Positions 1-15,400 of a stretch of DNA of 64,000 bases are shown here, piece by piece. The stretch is taken from positions 5,818,195 through 5,882,194 of the forward strand of contig NC_052113.1 in assembly GCF_012273895.1 (NCBI RefSeq), in the 5' to 3' direction. Both the position numbers and the translations under genes were made by a program. Numbering within the stretch: the stretch's first letter is position 1; each line of letters starts with the position of its first letter. The DNA is from Zerene cesonia (taxonomy: Eukaryota > Arthropoda > Insecta > Lepidoptera > Pieridae). The notes under the pieces are model-generated. The model saw nothing but the letters and a program-made list of their open reading frames with translations. It was not told the origin of the DNA and ran no database searches.

Positions 1-310
1 AGATAACACTTTTGACATTTATACCTAAAAAGTATGTCAATATCACTATTTCAATATACTCGGCCGAGCAGTGACACCTATTTGTAATCTACTTATAAGT
101 AGTATATGAAACGAATTAAAAATTATTGTACCAAGGAGAACATACAAATTCCTTTTATTTTTTAAATTATTTTATTTCTTACCTTTTTAATTGTATTTAA
201 TGAATAGCAATATCTTAGAAATTGTTGAATAGCAATTGTAGATGCCTGTCAAATATATATTTTCATGAAATTTAAACACTTTTTTTAAATAATAACAATG
301 TTTGTTACAG
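1..310 (+). other. Upstream intron sequence of Duox
   Basis: AT-rich sequence ending in a 3' splice site (tttgttacag, 301-310). No coding exon or promoter was recognised. It is most likely the end of an intron whose first, non-coding exon lies upstream of the window. Confidence 0.5.
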
Positions 311-407
311 GTGCAATAACACAATATCATGACGGGAGCTTGGAGCAGCCAAGGGCACTCCCTCCTTCTCATATTGGCTGTATTAACGCAATCGTTATGC
401 GATCCAG
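311..407 (+). CDS. Duox: Duox coding exon 1: 5' UTR end, start codon and signal peptide
   Basis: The exon opens at 311 after 'tttgttacag', so an upstream non-coding exon is expected outside the window or in its first 300 bases. The ATG at 329 is the first in the exon. Residues 1-25 form a signal peptide with hydrophobic core LLLILAVLTQ, followed by SLC and then mature sequence that begins at the junction with exon 2 (EIYYEKQRYDGW). The donor is 'gatccag|gtatgt'. The start context (atatcATGA) is weak. Confidence 0.9.
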
Positions 408-3400
408 GTATGTACCTTCATAGAATCAAAAACGTGCTAAGAAGAAATTATTTAAACGCTTTAATATTAATTGTAAATATAATAACTAGTAAAACGTTAT
501 GTCTTATTACATCTATTTCCATTGAATTATCCGTCTCTACGATTGTACAATATGGCTTGAGTAAAATAAAAGAAATAGATTAGTGAAGAATATATTTATC
601 CAATGTAATATTTTTTATTTAATAATTATTCATGCTTTGCTCTGAATAATTACATTGTCTTGTCTTGTGGCTGCATTTTGTGCAACAATATTATTATATT
701 GGTGTGTTTTCTTTAATATGAGTTAAAAAGATTTTATATGTGAACGGCATTATGTAAACAGCATCACGGATTTATCTTCATCTGTCTTGCTGGGCAACAA
801 GGATGTGAACTTGTTTCAATGGCCCGTTGTCACATGCCTCGAACGATCACGAGTCGAGCCTTTGATTAATATGTTCTTAAGATCGCTTCGACGAAGCACC
901 AATAAACTAGATAAAAGTTGTTGTTGAACAAAACAACAAATAATGCATGCACTTTAAATGTTAAACGTATTAACATTGTAATCGTCTTTTATAATCCTTG
1001 GTTTTGATTTCACTCCATGTAAATGTAGCAAAGATAAATTTCTCGTCAAAAATCATCATAATTTTAAATAGCCTGTGTCACACACTCATTATAGTTGAAT
1101 GTAAAAACACAAGCAGAAATTTATCAAACTTTTTAATGTGCCACAGTGAGCGCCAAATAAAATAATTTATAGTGAAATATTGAGTACAATTTCCTATAAA
1201 GCATCGTAGTTTATTAATAATATGAAATTATTAAAGCATGAATTTTGTGAAATTCTAAAGTATTAGAAATACTATGAGCTAGTAACATTCAATAATGCAT
1301 TTTATTTATTTTATTAAAACTGCTATGTATGTACTTACAAACGTATCGAGATGAACTAGCATTAGCAATAAAGACATGTTTATATTTGAATAAATACGCG
1401 GAAGTCAATGACGTCTATCGCGGACATAAGTATTTTCTTGTTGTCAACTGGAAAGTACTTATGAATACGTTAATCGTATTCAAATCATTTGGAGGGTACA
1501 TTAATTATAAAGTCAAACATAATTTAATTATTATTTGTTTATGCCTTTAGTTGATAAAATAATTGCATTACCATTACATAAATCAGTACAGGTAATATTC
1601 TTAAAAAAACTAATGTGTTTATATTTTTATTATTTAAAATAAAAAAAGAACGTCTAATCAACCAAATGCATGCAACTTTAAGTAACGTCATTGGATTACC
1701 TTGACTCTTCGCTTCCTCATATCCAATGCAAAAATATATTTACAATATATTCTTCATAGTTTTTGGTTGTTAATACACAATATATGTTTATAATAAACAC
1801 CTAATTCTTTTTATGAAGAGGTATACGCTCTTACAATAGAATTACTCTTAATATCAATTCAGTCCTAAAAAACCTATAATAGAAATGGACTAGTTTAGAG
1901 AGCCTATGTAGCATTAATGAATATATAGAAGATGAAGAACCATGGAGTCTTGTCGCTTAAGAACCAGAGAACAGTTTTTTGACATGTCGAATTCAAATGT
2001 AAAGTTGACATAAATGTATAAGAGCAACTATGGAGTTTCTTGCTGGCACTTCTCAGTAGAAACTGCTTTCCAAACTGGTGCTCAGTTTTAAATAATGTAT
2101 TTTTACAATTCAAAAGCGCTCCAGAAGGAAGTCTTGTTGAACGAATAAATGTTTAAGTTTAAAATGAAATAATTGTATAATGATATGTATATAAATTCAT
2201 CTCATTAATGAAATCATACTTATTCACTTTTGTATTTATCTCTAGTAAATAGCAATATATATTTGTATGATATGTATATAACAACCAAACACCAACTTCA
2301 ATATATAATGAAAATTTAGGTCAATAAAGCTCATCTCAGATAATGTTGACTATTTAATTAGCTCATCAGTAGCTAAGCAGTTCATACCAAGCATGACATT
2401 TACATCACGAAACTTGCTCGCATACATTTCCCCCGCCCTTCAGCACTTCCGCTAACGATAAAGTCAAGGCAATAACAAATTTTATAATTACATGCATTAT
2501 GGACGATATTTGGAAGTGCATTACGTTGATAGTATCTTACTAAGTTTGTGGTTGGATAAAAATAATTGGTCTCTTTTTAAATAGTTGAAGAAGAACGCAG
2601 AAAACCCTACAATATGCTCGTTACACTGCTTTGAAAAAAAATACTTTAGATAGTAAGCTTAATAATTGAATGCGAAATAACCTTTCACATAGATACTTAA
2701 TTTATTTTAATTGTCAATTTTACGTCACACAAAACAATCCTAGAAGCCTCTAATGATTTCCCTTGCGGAACAAAAAACATTTTCGCATAAATCATTAAAG
2801 AAACATAATTTAACTAAGCAGAATCAATCTTATAACATATGACGGCTAAAAATCTATGGTGAGTTCAAAATTGGTGAACTGGTGTGGTATAAAGCTATCA
2901 CAATTATATGAAACATCAAACTTAATACTATTAAAAGTTTAAGAATGTATCGTTTTTAAAAGTAAATACAACAGTTTATTATGTTTAAACTATACTATTC
3001 ATGTTAAGTATATGTGCTTAGTATATAAGTATACATATTATCAAGGTGTAGGACCATGACAATAGTGAAATCATATTTTATAATATTTTCAAAACTTTTT
3101 CATTCGTAATAAGTCTTACAAGTGGTCATGAATATGAAAAGTTTATTTATATGAGTCGATGCAGTGAAAAAATTAATAGCAAATAGGTTAATAATGAAAA
3201 ATAATGTCCATAATTTTACACAAATAATAATCTCCAATTTAAACCATTCTTTGCAATTAAGAAGTCCAAAGCATATAATGTTATGCAACGTCCCTTCACA
3301 ATTTTGTTGGGTAAAAGCAAAGTTATAATTTTGAAATCTCACTTACCAATAAACTAATAGAAGTGACAATGATGAATCACCTGTGCCATAAATAGCCCGC

Positions 3401-6400
3401 ACTTTAGCTACAGTGAAAGCCTGTTGAAGGACAACTAACTAATAATGAGGGTATGTGCGTGGTTTTCTTGCAGAGTAAAATGTAATTAACTATCAATGAT
3501 AATTGATAATATTCGGTATTGTTTCATTCAATGTTCTTACCTTAGCTGATGTAACTTGTTAGTAGAGAAAGTATGCAGTACAATCATAGCATTAAATATT
3601 CATCTAGATGCAAATCGTATAACAACACTCTATCCGTAATAGTAATGTATCTATAATAGTCTGAATCAATTGCGATTATTGATATATCAGAAATCCTGTT
3701 TAATAATAATAATATCAGAAAGCTATTTAATAATTGGTAGTGTGAAGATAATTCGCGCAAGTAAATATTGAAACAGTAAACCTTTCCAAAAATTACCAAT
3801 TTGAAAATAAATTTTATAGTTGATGGTGTTAATAAATTCTGGTAATCTTAATTATTTTCCTTGTTAATGTGTTACTATCAATTTAATTTTTTTACTATTT
3901 AAATCATCTTATGAATGATGTTGTTAAAGTTACACGCCCTTGTAAACTCGCTTTCTATGCGATTTTAATGGTCTAAGTGAAAGTTGCACACTACATTTAT
4001 CTTTGTTTATTGTTCCATCATAAAGCTTTACTATACTAGGGTCCTTTCTAATTTCAGTTATCAATGAAAATCTCATCCTAATTACTTAATTCAACACACA
4101 ACATCCTAATTAATTAATTTATTTAACATTGTAAACTTGAATCACCTACAAAAGAAATGAGTTGCATATATCTATCAATTTAAAGTCTTGCGAATTGCGT
4201 CTTGCTAAATACCACGTTAAAACCTATGTGCATCTATAAGCAAATGCATGAAAATTGACATTTCCCGTGTTATATATAATAATATACAATATGTTTAATA
4301 AAAAACTAAACCGCCTTCTAATTGTCAGAACAAAACCAAATTACGCCAAATGAAGACACCTGCTTTAAAATACAGAATATTCATGAAAATCTGTTAACCC
4401 TGCCGAAAGTCAGTTACCTAATTGAGGAAACAAACATGAAAAATACAGTTAATTAAGAATCTTCTCCTGATTTCGAAGTCTGTTGAAAAGATCCTTAATG
4501 ACCCCCTTACCTATCGTCAATTTGGGATGAATAATCGTTGAGTAGTTCAAATTACTGTCCGCTTTTTCGTCTTTATTAATAATGTACTTTACAATTTAAT
4601 ACATAATGATTTTTTTTTGTTACAAAACATTATAGAACTCCGCGCTTTTTTAATTTCTTAGTCTAAATAAAAACCAAATTATAATACTTAACTCAAAATT
4701 ATTCAAGTTGCGTTATAAATTTGACTCCATGTTGTCACATTATAATAATATAATGAACCATATAATAAACTCATTCAATGTAGGCGTTCCTCAATTGCCC
4801 ATCATGTCTCTATTGAGAATCATTATTGTACTAAATACAAAGGTTACAAGTTACAACATACAAGAGTCTAGTGCGGAACTAGAGGCGGATATACTAATGA
4901 CAAACAGTCCAATGAACAAAAACTACACGATTAAAGAGCCCGTGTAGGTTGCAAAGGATGCTGTGCTTATGTTTTGTTACCTTCGTAATCATTAAGCGCT
5001 GGATTGTGATCATTATTAATTTTTTGTAGTATTTCTTGGAACAAAACATTTTTTATTGTATGTATGTATGTAGTGTATGTATTGAATAAGTATAATATAA
5101 AGTCATCAAGTTAATGTACAGAAATAACTTATAATAATCGCTTCCTGGAGGAATGCATAAAATTATTATTATTAAGTGCACATTATTTATGTTATCTTCG
5201 TAAGTATGCAAGTTATGCAATTTATACGTCAACATCTTCAAAGGTAGACCGTAGTTTTCCGATTTATTAAGTAAAAACTTAAGCTTGCATATATCCTGAA
5301 AGCACTACGCAATAAAAATAATGTAAAAGGTACCACTCCAAATCCTAAAATGGGACCCAATGACAATATTCACTCGTCAAACACACAAAGATATGATTGC
5401 TTTGTTTCTGACAACGTTTTTTAAACATTTTCTTCTTTCTTTTGTTATGTTTATTGTTTGTAACTTTTTCTAATACTACCATGAATATTTAATTTATTTT
5501 CAAAAGCAGGCAACTCATTTGCTTTAATTGATTAATTAAGCTAAAAAAATTGGACAAAGCTATTAACTAATCGTGTCCACAAAGCGTGATGTAATCTAAT
5601 TTTCCTACAAAAACTAATCCACAAAAAGTGATGATGCGAATCTGAATAATTGAAGTATACCGGACTTGCATTTTTTATCTACATAATGTATTTTTATACT
5701 AAATTATTGAAGTAGGTTAGATAAAACTCATTAAATTCATCCATGATCACGTTATGACTAACATATTTTTTTACAATCCATATCCATTTGAAATAAGATT
5801 TTATTTACTCTACACATAGTGCTCTATAAATTATGCTCTCATGAACATAAAATAACACACTACAATGTTGTCACTTTAAATGCATGTTTGTTTTGCTGTA
5901 ACCTACTTTTGCAGTGTCAATAAGTTCAGTTTATTAGGTATATTGAAGGAACAAGTGTTATTTATTTATCTTTTATAAGTCTGAAATTACTAAACTAATA
6001 AAATGTTCATAAATACGGAAAATAAAAAATGCTGATAGATTAAATGACAAAGTTACCATATGGACTTTATTTATTTATATTTAATTATTGTGGTGACCAA
6101 TTTTGTTTTGCAGTTGCTCTTCAGTATATTTGTATCTAATTTTAATAAGTCATAGTCAAGTTACAAAGCTGTTCAATAATCCAATCTTTCTCTCAACCGA
6201 CTTCAAAAAAGGAGGTTATCAATTCGACTGTATTTTTTTAGGTGAATCCATTTTTATGATTCTTTTTTAGCAGTAAGCTGGTGCCTCTTATGTTAATTGT
6301 CTAGTTATTATCTAGTTTTGACAATTTGAGGTTGATTCCGTTTCTTCTTTAAAATAATCATTTGATACGAAAAGCTTCGACCAAACAAGTTGTTAATAAT

Positions 6401-9400
6401 ATTCTAAGACTATACAGAGTAACTAGATCGCTGCAATCGCGATGTAGTCACTATTCATGTCTCGCTGTCACACCCACCACATGTCAATTCCTACCACTGA
6501 CAAGTCGCTTTAACAAGTATTGTAAAACATTAACCAACTTTCTTTTGTGTTTCAATCTCAATCTAACATCTATATCTGCTATTTTCAATGGATTGAATGG
6601 ACCGTTTATAAAAACTTCAATTGTTTTTATAATTCCTTGGATAATAATGTTTTTTAGGCGCTAGTAATGTTTTTAAAAAATGTTTCAACTGGTAAGTAAA
6701 TCTCTCATTGAAGTATAAATCTGCAGTAAAAAAAAGTATAATATAAAATTACAAACGTTAATATCGAACTCTCGTGAACTAAATATTTTCTATACATAAA
6801 CATCATAAATTTCAAAACAGCATGCCTCATTGAAGTCTATAAATATGTAAGAACAATTTTTTGCACATAATGAAAAACCTAAAGCTTGTCTTTATTTAAT
6901 ACAATTTACCGTGCTACAACAATTCACATGTATTTATAATTGCTCATGAAACAAACATAGACACTTGTTCGTAGACTGCAGGTGCAAATAGCATTACATC
7001 CGCTTCTAATGCTACACAAACCATATTTTATTTGTTAACAATAACCGTAGCGAATCGTGACTTCACGAGTATCGAGATCATCCATTCTACGAAACATAAA
7101 CTCTAGGCAGGTATATTAAACCATAATCAACTTACTTTTTTCCTTTTTAAGTAATTTGTTAGTAAATTCTTTCCTTGTGACGACTAGCATATAACTTTAT
7201 TAAAGAAATGATAGGTGCCGTCTAGTAAAAACCAAGTAAATTTAGTGGTATTTAATTCATATTTTTATTTCACTAGTACATTCCATTACTCCCATCGTCA
7301 TCCGAGCTTCAATCGGAGGATTGAAGTGTGTGTGTCTCGGGGATGTAAGAAAAAAGGAGTCTTACATCCCCGAGGCTCACAGTGAAAAAATAAGTTTTTC
7401 TTTCATTTTATTTGCATATTTTTCACATCACCACTGCTCGAAATGGTGAAGGAAAACATCGTGAGGAAATCGAGGAATGAAAAGTTCGACGATATATAAC
7501 ATATTCTGCCAACCCGCACTGTGTAGCGTGGTGGATTATGGCCTTAACCCTCATACAAGACCTGTGCCCTGCAGTAGAAATAAATATGTGCTGATGATGA
7601 CGATAATGATGACTGTACTTCTTAATTTATAGTGAAAGATAAGATAGAAATAAAATAACGAGCACAAAGAAGAACTCATTAAGGCATCGCGGTTAAAACT
7701 TCACAAGATCTGTATAGGATTGACAGGGCACGTAACTTATACACAAAAACATTCGTGGTGCGATGAAATCATATAATCTATGTCAAATATGAAACAGCTA
7801 TCGCTTATGGAGATGTTTGCATGACATTAGGTTATTTACCTTGTACTGTTTAGGTAATAATGTACTCTAGGGATTAAGAGTATATGTACTTGAAGTTTTT
7901 TATAAAGGAACTTTAAACAATGTTTATTGTTACATAATAGAAATTACCAATCTGAATTGGTACATAAGGCTTGTGATCACTATGCCAAAATATCAAACGG
8001 ATACATGTAAATTATAAGTATTGGTTTTGTTTCTTTGATCAAAATTTTACATGATTCTAAATATGATCGTTTAGATACAGGTATGATTTTTGAATAAAAT
8101 GAAATTACTTTTTTGCAGAGATTTACTACGAGAAACAGCGGTACGATGGCTGGTTCAACAATAGAGCGTACCCTGATTGGGGATCAGTTGGTAAGTATGA
8201 TTTCTAAGTAAACTTTTCAAATCTGATAAATCTGTATGGTGTAAATTACGAATAGTTGTATATTGATACTCTATTTCTTTTAAATATCTTTTAGCTTGTT
8301 TATTTATTATATTATATACATACATTATATATATACATTCATTTATTATAAAATTTAGGATATCTACAGTGATCGTGAATGAATAGTATCTATTCAAATA
8401 ATTAATTGTGACTCTAACTATATCTCGAACGTTGCATTAAGCAATTTATTATGTAAACATTTCGATAAGCTATTTAAAATGTCATTAATTACTTAAAAAA
8501 CTATCTAATTAACTGTATAAATTAAATTTCATTTGAGGTTTGATAATATTTATTCTCTATGTAATATTACAAATACAAATACAAATCACATCTATATAGT
8601 TTTATATTAACTGTGTCTATAGCTCAAATACTTTATTTTTAAAATATAAAAACAAGTATCTAATTATAATCATTTAGTATGTGTATTAAATGTTGACATA
8701 TTAAACAATTGCATTTCTCTAACAGTTATAAATTACCAATTAAAAAGTCACGACACACTGATAGACAGACCGTGCTATTGATAGAGACAGGTCGAGTTTC
8801 ACCCGCAATATGTAACATTATCAGATCGTATGTGGCATTGATTCAAAAACTTTTTCGTCCACTCCCCTTTGCGGTTATAAATATTCGTAAATATAAATAA
8901 TTTTAAACTACATACGTATCTAACAAGTGGTTATTATTTAATTAATATTTATACATACATGTAAAACTGGAATAAATAAAAAAAGTAATGATATTTTTAA
9001 ATGTTTTACAGACACATATAATAATGTTCATAATATATCACTCAGAGAAATCTAAGTTATAAATATTATGTGAGGCTTGGTAGTACGATAGACATCAACG
9101 CGTACTTCTTGTAAATGATAAACGGTAATATATGGGCGAAATAAACTTTGATGATAATTTATTCTAATAAGCGTTTATGTTTTAATGAAGAAGTCAATTA
9201 ATTATTTTTATAATAAATTTAAACAATTACAATTTTTAAACTTGTTATTTTATTTCTCGTAACATAACATCAACATTTGCACCTACAACATACGTGATTT
9301 ATTTATTATGATAGTGACCTACTTATTTTGCTCTGTGATTGGATACATAAGTAGGTATTTATGTGATATTTCGAGTACATTCGAAAGTAATAGAATTTAT

Positions 9401-12400
9401 TTAATAAAACACAATCCATCATTGATTGCAGACACTAGATAAAAATATCAATCAACATGAGCTAATCGTTATCTAATTTTTTTATCTGTGTAGTTGTTTT
9501 TCTTTAACCTCTCTTCGCTTATTGAAGTGGTCGTTAATTAGAATGTTTATTTTATTACGACATTATACTTATACTTAAAAAATATTTCATATCGCTTGAA
9601 TATCAATTATTTTTTATTTAAGAGATGCTTGATGAAATATTGAACTAGTTGCGCAGAAGTTTTAACCTTAATGCAATTCTGTCTGCTACCCATATACTTT
9701 TTAACAATCTAACACCACTTCTTAGTACCAAACTATAATTGAACAATAGTTTCATCAACACAAATGTCATAAACCAGCAAATTTTCTCATCGTTCTTAAT
9801 TCGTTGTTCACGTCGATGCAATGTATCGCTTCTTGCGCAAGCACAGAATCATGCTCACGGTTGAAGTATTTGCTAGGCCACCTTTGTGCTATCAATCACG
9901 ATTCATCCAACATTTATTTTACTTAATGATCGTTGGCCGTTGCTCTCTATAATTTGTGTATTCAATTGAATATACAACAACGCAATAGACAATTTTCGAT
10001 TGGGTGTCACGTTTGAATAATATTTTGGTGAAAGCGATGTAAATTTCGCGTACATATAATCAATTGAGTAAAATGAAAATAGAAATGAATAACGTTATTT
10101 AATTATTTATGGCATTATAAACAGACGAAAAAAAGATAAATGTGAAAAGAATCACCACTAAGATGATTTATTTATTTAAATTTCACGCCAAAAGTGGTAA
10201 ATTTCTAAAATCTTTGTCTAACTATTGTTTCCTCATACGCACAACAACGCCTAAGTATAAGGTATATATATAGGTAATAATAATAAGTAATACAAAATAT
10301 ATATAATTAAAATTAACTTAAACTAATAAACAACAAACCTCATAATTTCAAAAGATTTGTCATAGTCTCATTTACATAATATACTGTTATTCGTACTTAG
10401 TACAAAACATTACTGATAAATAAAATTTACACAAAATATTAAGATTTTATATTTTATGCTGCTTTAACAAGATATTATGCGTGGTTCTGTCAAAACTCAA
10501 ATATGTTAATTGCAATGGTACCCATAAACAATATAAACAAAATCATAATATTTACTAAGTAGCATATTCATATCGATTCAATGTGCAGGCAGCCGACTGA
10601 CACGTAAGACGCCAGCATCATATGCAGATGGAGTTTACATGATGGCCGGTACGGACAGACCTGGGGCTCGGGCTCTGTCCAAGCTGTTTATGAGAGGGCA
10701 AGATGGATTACCCTCACTAGCCAATAGAACTGCTTTGTTAGCTTTTTTCGGTAAGATTATGTCTAAAACTAGCGGTCTGCCCCGGCTGTGCCTGTGGTAC
10801 ATATATAGCCTCAATAAATGGCTAACACTGAAATAATTTTTCAAATCGGACCAGTAGTTCTTGAGATTATCGCGTTCAAACAAACAAACAAACTCTTTAG
10901 CTTTTTAATACTATAGTATAGATTTATCTCTAATATATTTGTATCGAAACAGTGTTACAGTATGATGTCAATCTTTTGTGAGAATACATAGCGTATGCTC
11001 TACTCAAACTGGGCCTAAAGTCAACATCTTTTGTGTTGATAATAAACTTATTTATTTATGTTATTTACTTTTTACATATGCTATTTCATCCCTGTCCTGT
11101 GCGAGTCCTGGGTTCGATCCCCTGTGAGAACTCACAAAAAAATATTTCGGTCCGGCAGAACACAGAAAGTTCATCACCTACAGTGAAATAGATGTATATC
11201 ATCTGCCCGACCAGAGGACACGGAACTTCACAAGGACATATTTAATTTATTATTAAAGGTCGCCGAACCATGATGATTATAATATATAGACTTTTTTTTT
11301 GCCACACCACATCATAAAGTACCAGTATTAATACTTTAAGTTAATTACAGGTCAGGTAGTAACGGGAGAAATAGTAATGGCATCAGAATCCGGATGTCCA
11401 ATTGAGCAACATCGGATTCCAGTGGAGAAATGTGATCATATGTATGACCCAGAGTGTAAAGGTGCCAAATATATGCCGTTCCACAGAGCTGCTTATGACC
11501 GGAATACGGGACAGAGTCCCAATAGCCCAAGAGAACAGGTATGGCGTAAATAACATTTCAATTATTGTTCTTTAATTTAAGAAAATTAATACCTAGCTTA
11601 AACAAGTATTACGTAAAGTGTGGTGACTACATAGCTCTTTTTTTAAATTGTGAGAAATGGCATGAAATTTGAGCCTGTATTATAATGAGTATGACGAATA
11701 AAACTATATTTAATATCTCTATGCACTTTAACTTAGCAATGAATAGGATCAATGTAGATGATCATTTTAATAAGTGATATGACTGGCAATTATTGCAAAA
11801 AAACAGAGGCGAGTTCTGGCCATTAGCATAGAGAATCACCAAATATATCATCCGTCGGCATCACGATACATTAACTTTAAGATAATAGATAAAGATAGAA
11901 GAGTTAATTCTAATGCTCATTTAAACAAGAAACTCATTTAAATTTACAGACATTCATTTATGTATCACTTATGCATCTTTTATTTCCTTTTAAATAAACG
12001 CTACAAACATAATAACTTTATTTTAATAAATAAATAGTAAAATAATCTACAAAGTAAAGCTTAGTTATAATTTACGATGCTGATTTTGAGTTTAGACTTA
12101 ACCATCCTATAACGTTTATACGATGACAACATTCTCTTTTATTTTTCAAAAATAAAAAGAATACACAAACAGTCATATACTTTTTGAATTTAAAATATTT
12201 CTTCCTAGGCGAGCCAATGTCAATAATATGATAAATAAGCTCTTTAATTTATATTTTATTATTATACAAATAAACTTGCTTATTATGCACATATTCAGTA
12301 AACATCGTAATTACGTAATCGGTTTACAATAATTGTAATTGCAATTATCATCGTCATTACATCACATCCGTGGCAGTTATGTCTAATAATATTTACATAA

Positions 12401-15400
12401 AAAATTCCAATTAAGTCATTAAAGGGCCTCTTTCAAGTCCGTCACTCGAAATTTCTTTTCATTATATGGCTAGGTATAAGCTTTAACATATACAACTAGT
12501 TACAAGTTTTACATGTATTCTTCAAGAATATAAATACATTTAATACTAACAGAATTATGTGCACTAGTTTCTCGGTTAATCGCTTAATTCATTTGACACA
12601 TGGTATTAAATTAATGCATAACATACACCAGTTGTCGATGCCTGACAATCGAAGGTCGAAATGCGAGCAATAAAATTTAATAGCACCTTCTAACCTAGAT
12701 CTCACCCGTAAGCTGCATACATTACAAACGAATACGTCCCGAGGTGCTATGTAAGAAGATCTGATACCATTTGTCTATAGTTAAACATTTTATGCACTCT
12801 TATTTAAATTTTAAATGATTAGGGATCAGCATTACGAGGCATCATAATATGCATTGCTTTAACTTGTACGCACTCCTATTAGAACTTGGTATGCATTCTT
12901 TAAATTGCAAAATAATTCACCGTCATCGAAGTAAATTTTAGAAGTGTAAATATATTTTATTCTTTTTATAAAACCTCTCTATCTGCTATTCAAACAATTG
13001 TTTATGGAATACTATGAATTTAATATTATTCCTTATATAGGTGATAGCGTCTAGTCTATCATCAGGATTTGTTTTCATGAATAATTAGTCGACCTTCAAT
13101 CTTGAATACCATTTTATTTATCTAATAAAGTATTATACAATATCTAATATAAGAGCCATCACCTGTAGAATATAAAAAGTCGGACAATTGAGTACGTTTT
13201 TGAAATATTTTATACATAAGTTTAAACCAAGGATTAAAAACATTGCAAAACATGGCCCAAACATATCAACATAGCTTTTAAAAACGTTAACGCATTACGT
13301 TTCACAGTAGTTTCACAATTTCATAATTCCCTTTGCCTTTTATGATAATCCTACTTTAACATATGTTAAAGTCATAAAAAACTTATTGAGCACGCAAATT
13401 ATTAACTTACAAATAGACTACAATGTTAACTTTGCGTAAATGGATACCATCATAATATAATACGCAAGGTCAATTCAATTTAATGAATATCATCTGAAAG
13501 TATACTAACTTGAGAGTCACATAAGCAGATTTCATTGCTACTTTTTTCACGAATATAAATATAATGTGCCCACTGAAATATAGATACATGTAAGCTTCAT
13601 TACCAGTAGATTTTCTCTTAACTCTCGGGTTATTATCATAAATACAGCTAAATAAACATTGCAATACGTTTGCGCTGAAGTAATGATATCGAGGGTACTT
13701 TATATACGTCTGCTCAAAATCGTATTCGAATGTACAATTGAATTAATATAATAATAAAAATTCTTTATTTGTCTTCCAACTCATTAAATTATTGAGTAGT
13801 ATAAACATTGTGTAGGACTAGTGTCTGAAATAGATCGTTAAAAAATGTAACCTTTTTTTATTCCAGATAAATCAAATAACATCTTGGATCGACGGCAGCT
13901 TCGTCTACAGCACAAGCGAGGCCTGGGTGAATGCAATGAGGTCATTTCAGGTGCCACCCAGCAGCCACGCCTGCCTCTTTGTGTACATTCATATGACTAC
14001 AATATATCACTCATATATTACACACGACAAACGTGACTGACATAATTATTGGAACAATGTTGTCAGTTGTTTGAAGGAATAATCGCTTTTGTGAAATTAC
14101 CCTAATTCATTAATTATAACAATTAAAAACAACGACTTTCATCATAATCAAAATACTTTTTAAATCTAAAAGCGTTAATAATTCTTTTGAAGTATTACGT
14201 TATTACCAGTAATTAAATACTTTAAGAACGAAGCAATTAATACACAGATACATAAGACTACTTGGAGCCTAAGACGAACAAATTAATGATTAATAAAATT
14301 GTATTATAGAATGGAAGCTTAGCAAGTGAAGGTGGATTACCATTACGCAACAAAAAGCGCGTACCGCTCTTCAATAACCCAGTCCCCCATTACATGAGAA
14401 TGCTTAGCGCAGAAAGATTGTTTTGTAAGTATAAATTAACTTAATAATAAAATAGTTGTTCATGCAGTAATGTGATTGAATTGCCTCGATAACTTTAATC
14501 GGATTTTTTGTTAAAAGAGCATGTTCTTAATATAGAATTATGTTAACTGTGATGGTACCTATTATTATTTAGACACGGCATTTTTTATAAAACCTTAAAT
14601 TTATACAAACACGTTATCGTACAATGTATATATTTTTTTCAAGTGTTAGGAGACCCAAGAACTAATCAGAATCCGGCTATGGTTACGTTCGGGATATTGT
14701 TGATGAGATGGCACAATGTAGTAGCCGCACGGATACACAAACAGCATCAAGATTGGACTGACGAACAACTGTTTCAAAGGGCAAGACGGATTGTCATAGC
14801 CAGCTTACAGGTAATCGATATCGTGTGTATTCTGAAAGATTATGTATTTAAAATATGCAGATTACGTAAGGAGACTTTGTATTTATATATTTATTTATTA
14901 TATCATACAATCTTACACAATGTATGTGTACAATGCATTTACCGTGTGCAAATTTATACTTTCATATTTTCATACTTTTTATTATCAAAAAAATTGCATA
15001 CAATATGGAATATTTTCAGAACATCATACTATATGAATATGTGCCAGCATTTCTTGGCGTCCCAATACCGCCGTACCAAGGCTACCGCGCAGAGATTGCG
15101 CCTGGTGTAACCCACGCATTCGCAGTAGCAGCATTTCGTTTTGGTCATACCCTTGTACCTCCAGCTATATTACTGAGGGACAGAAATTGTAGATATGGCA
15201 GAGCGCCAGGAGGACATGATGCGATACGTCTATGTCAGACTTGGTGGGATGGTAACGTAAGTCAAAATTTTCTCTTGTTCGTCAATTTCTGGAATAGTTT
15301 TAATTTAAGCTTATTATTAATAGTCAATTAATTATGAACATAGAAACATACAAAAAATACGAACATTACTATAATGTATATATTTACTTTATTTAAATAA

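Larger units (their letters stand above)
408..8118 (+). other. Duox: Duox intron 1 (7.7 kb)
   Basis: Large AT-rich intron. It holds dispersed repeat fragments at 6193-6240 and 7336-7615, listed separately. No further exon with coding signal was seen. Short open frames (for example near 1329-1550 and 6362-6664) look like chance. A first intron of this size is a usual place for enhancers, but no specific site can be defended. Confidence 0.8.

Noticed and set aside
6362..6664. 100-codon frame in Duox intron 1
   Set aside because: No domain, no splice context and no codon-usage signal; intronic chance frame.
14643..15331. Open frames of 155 and 135 codons that look like separate small genes
   Set aside because: They are Duox exons 7 and 8 read through the 209-base intron between them. 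Peroxidase motifs, splice sites and phase place both in Duox.
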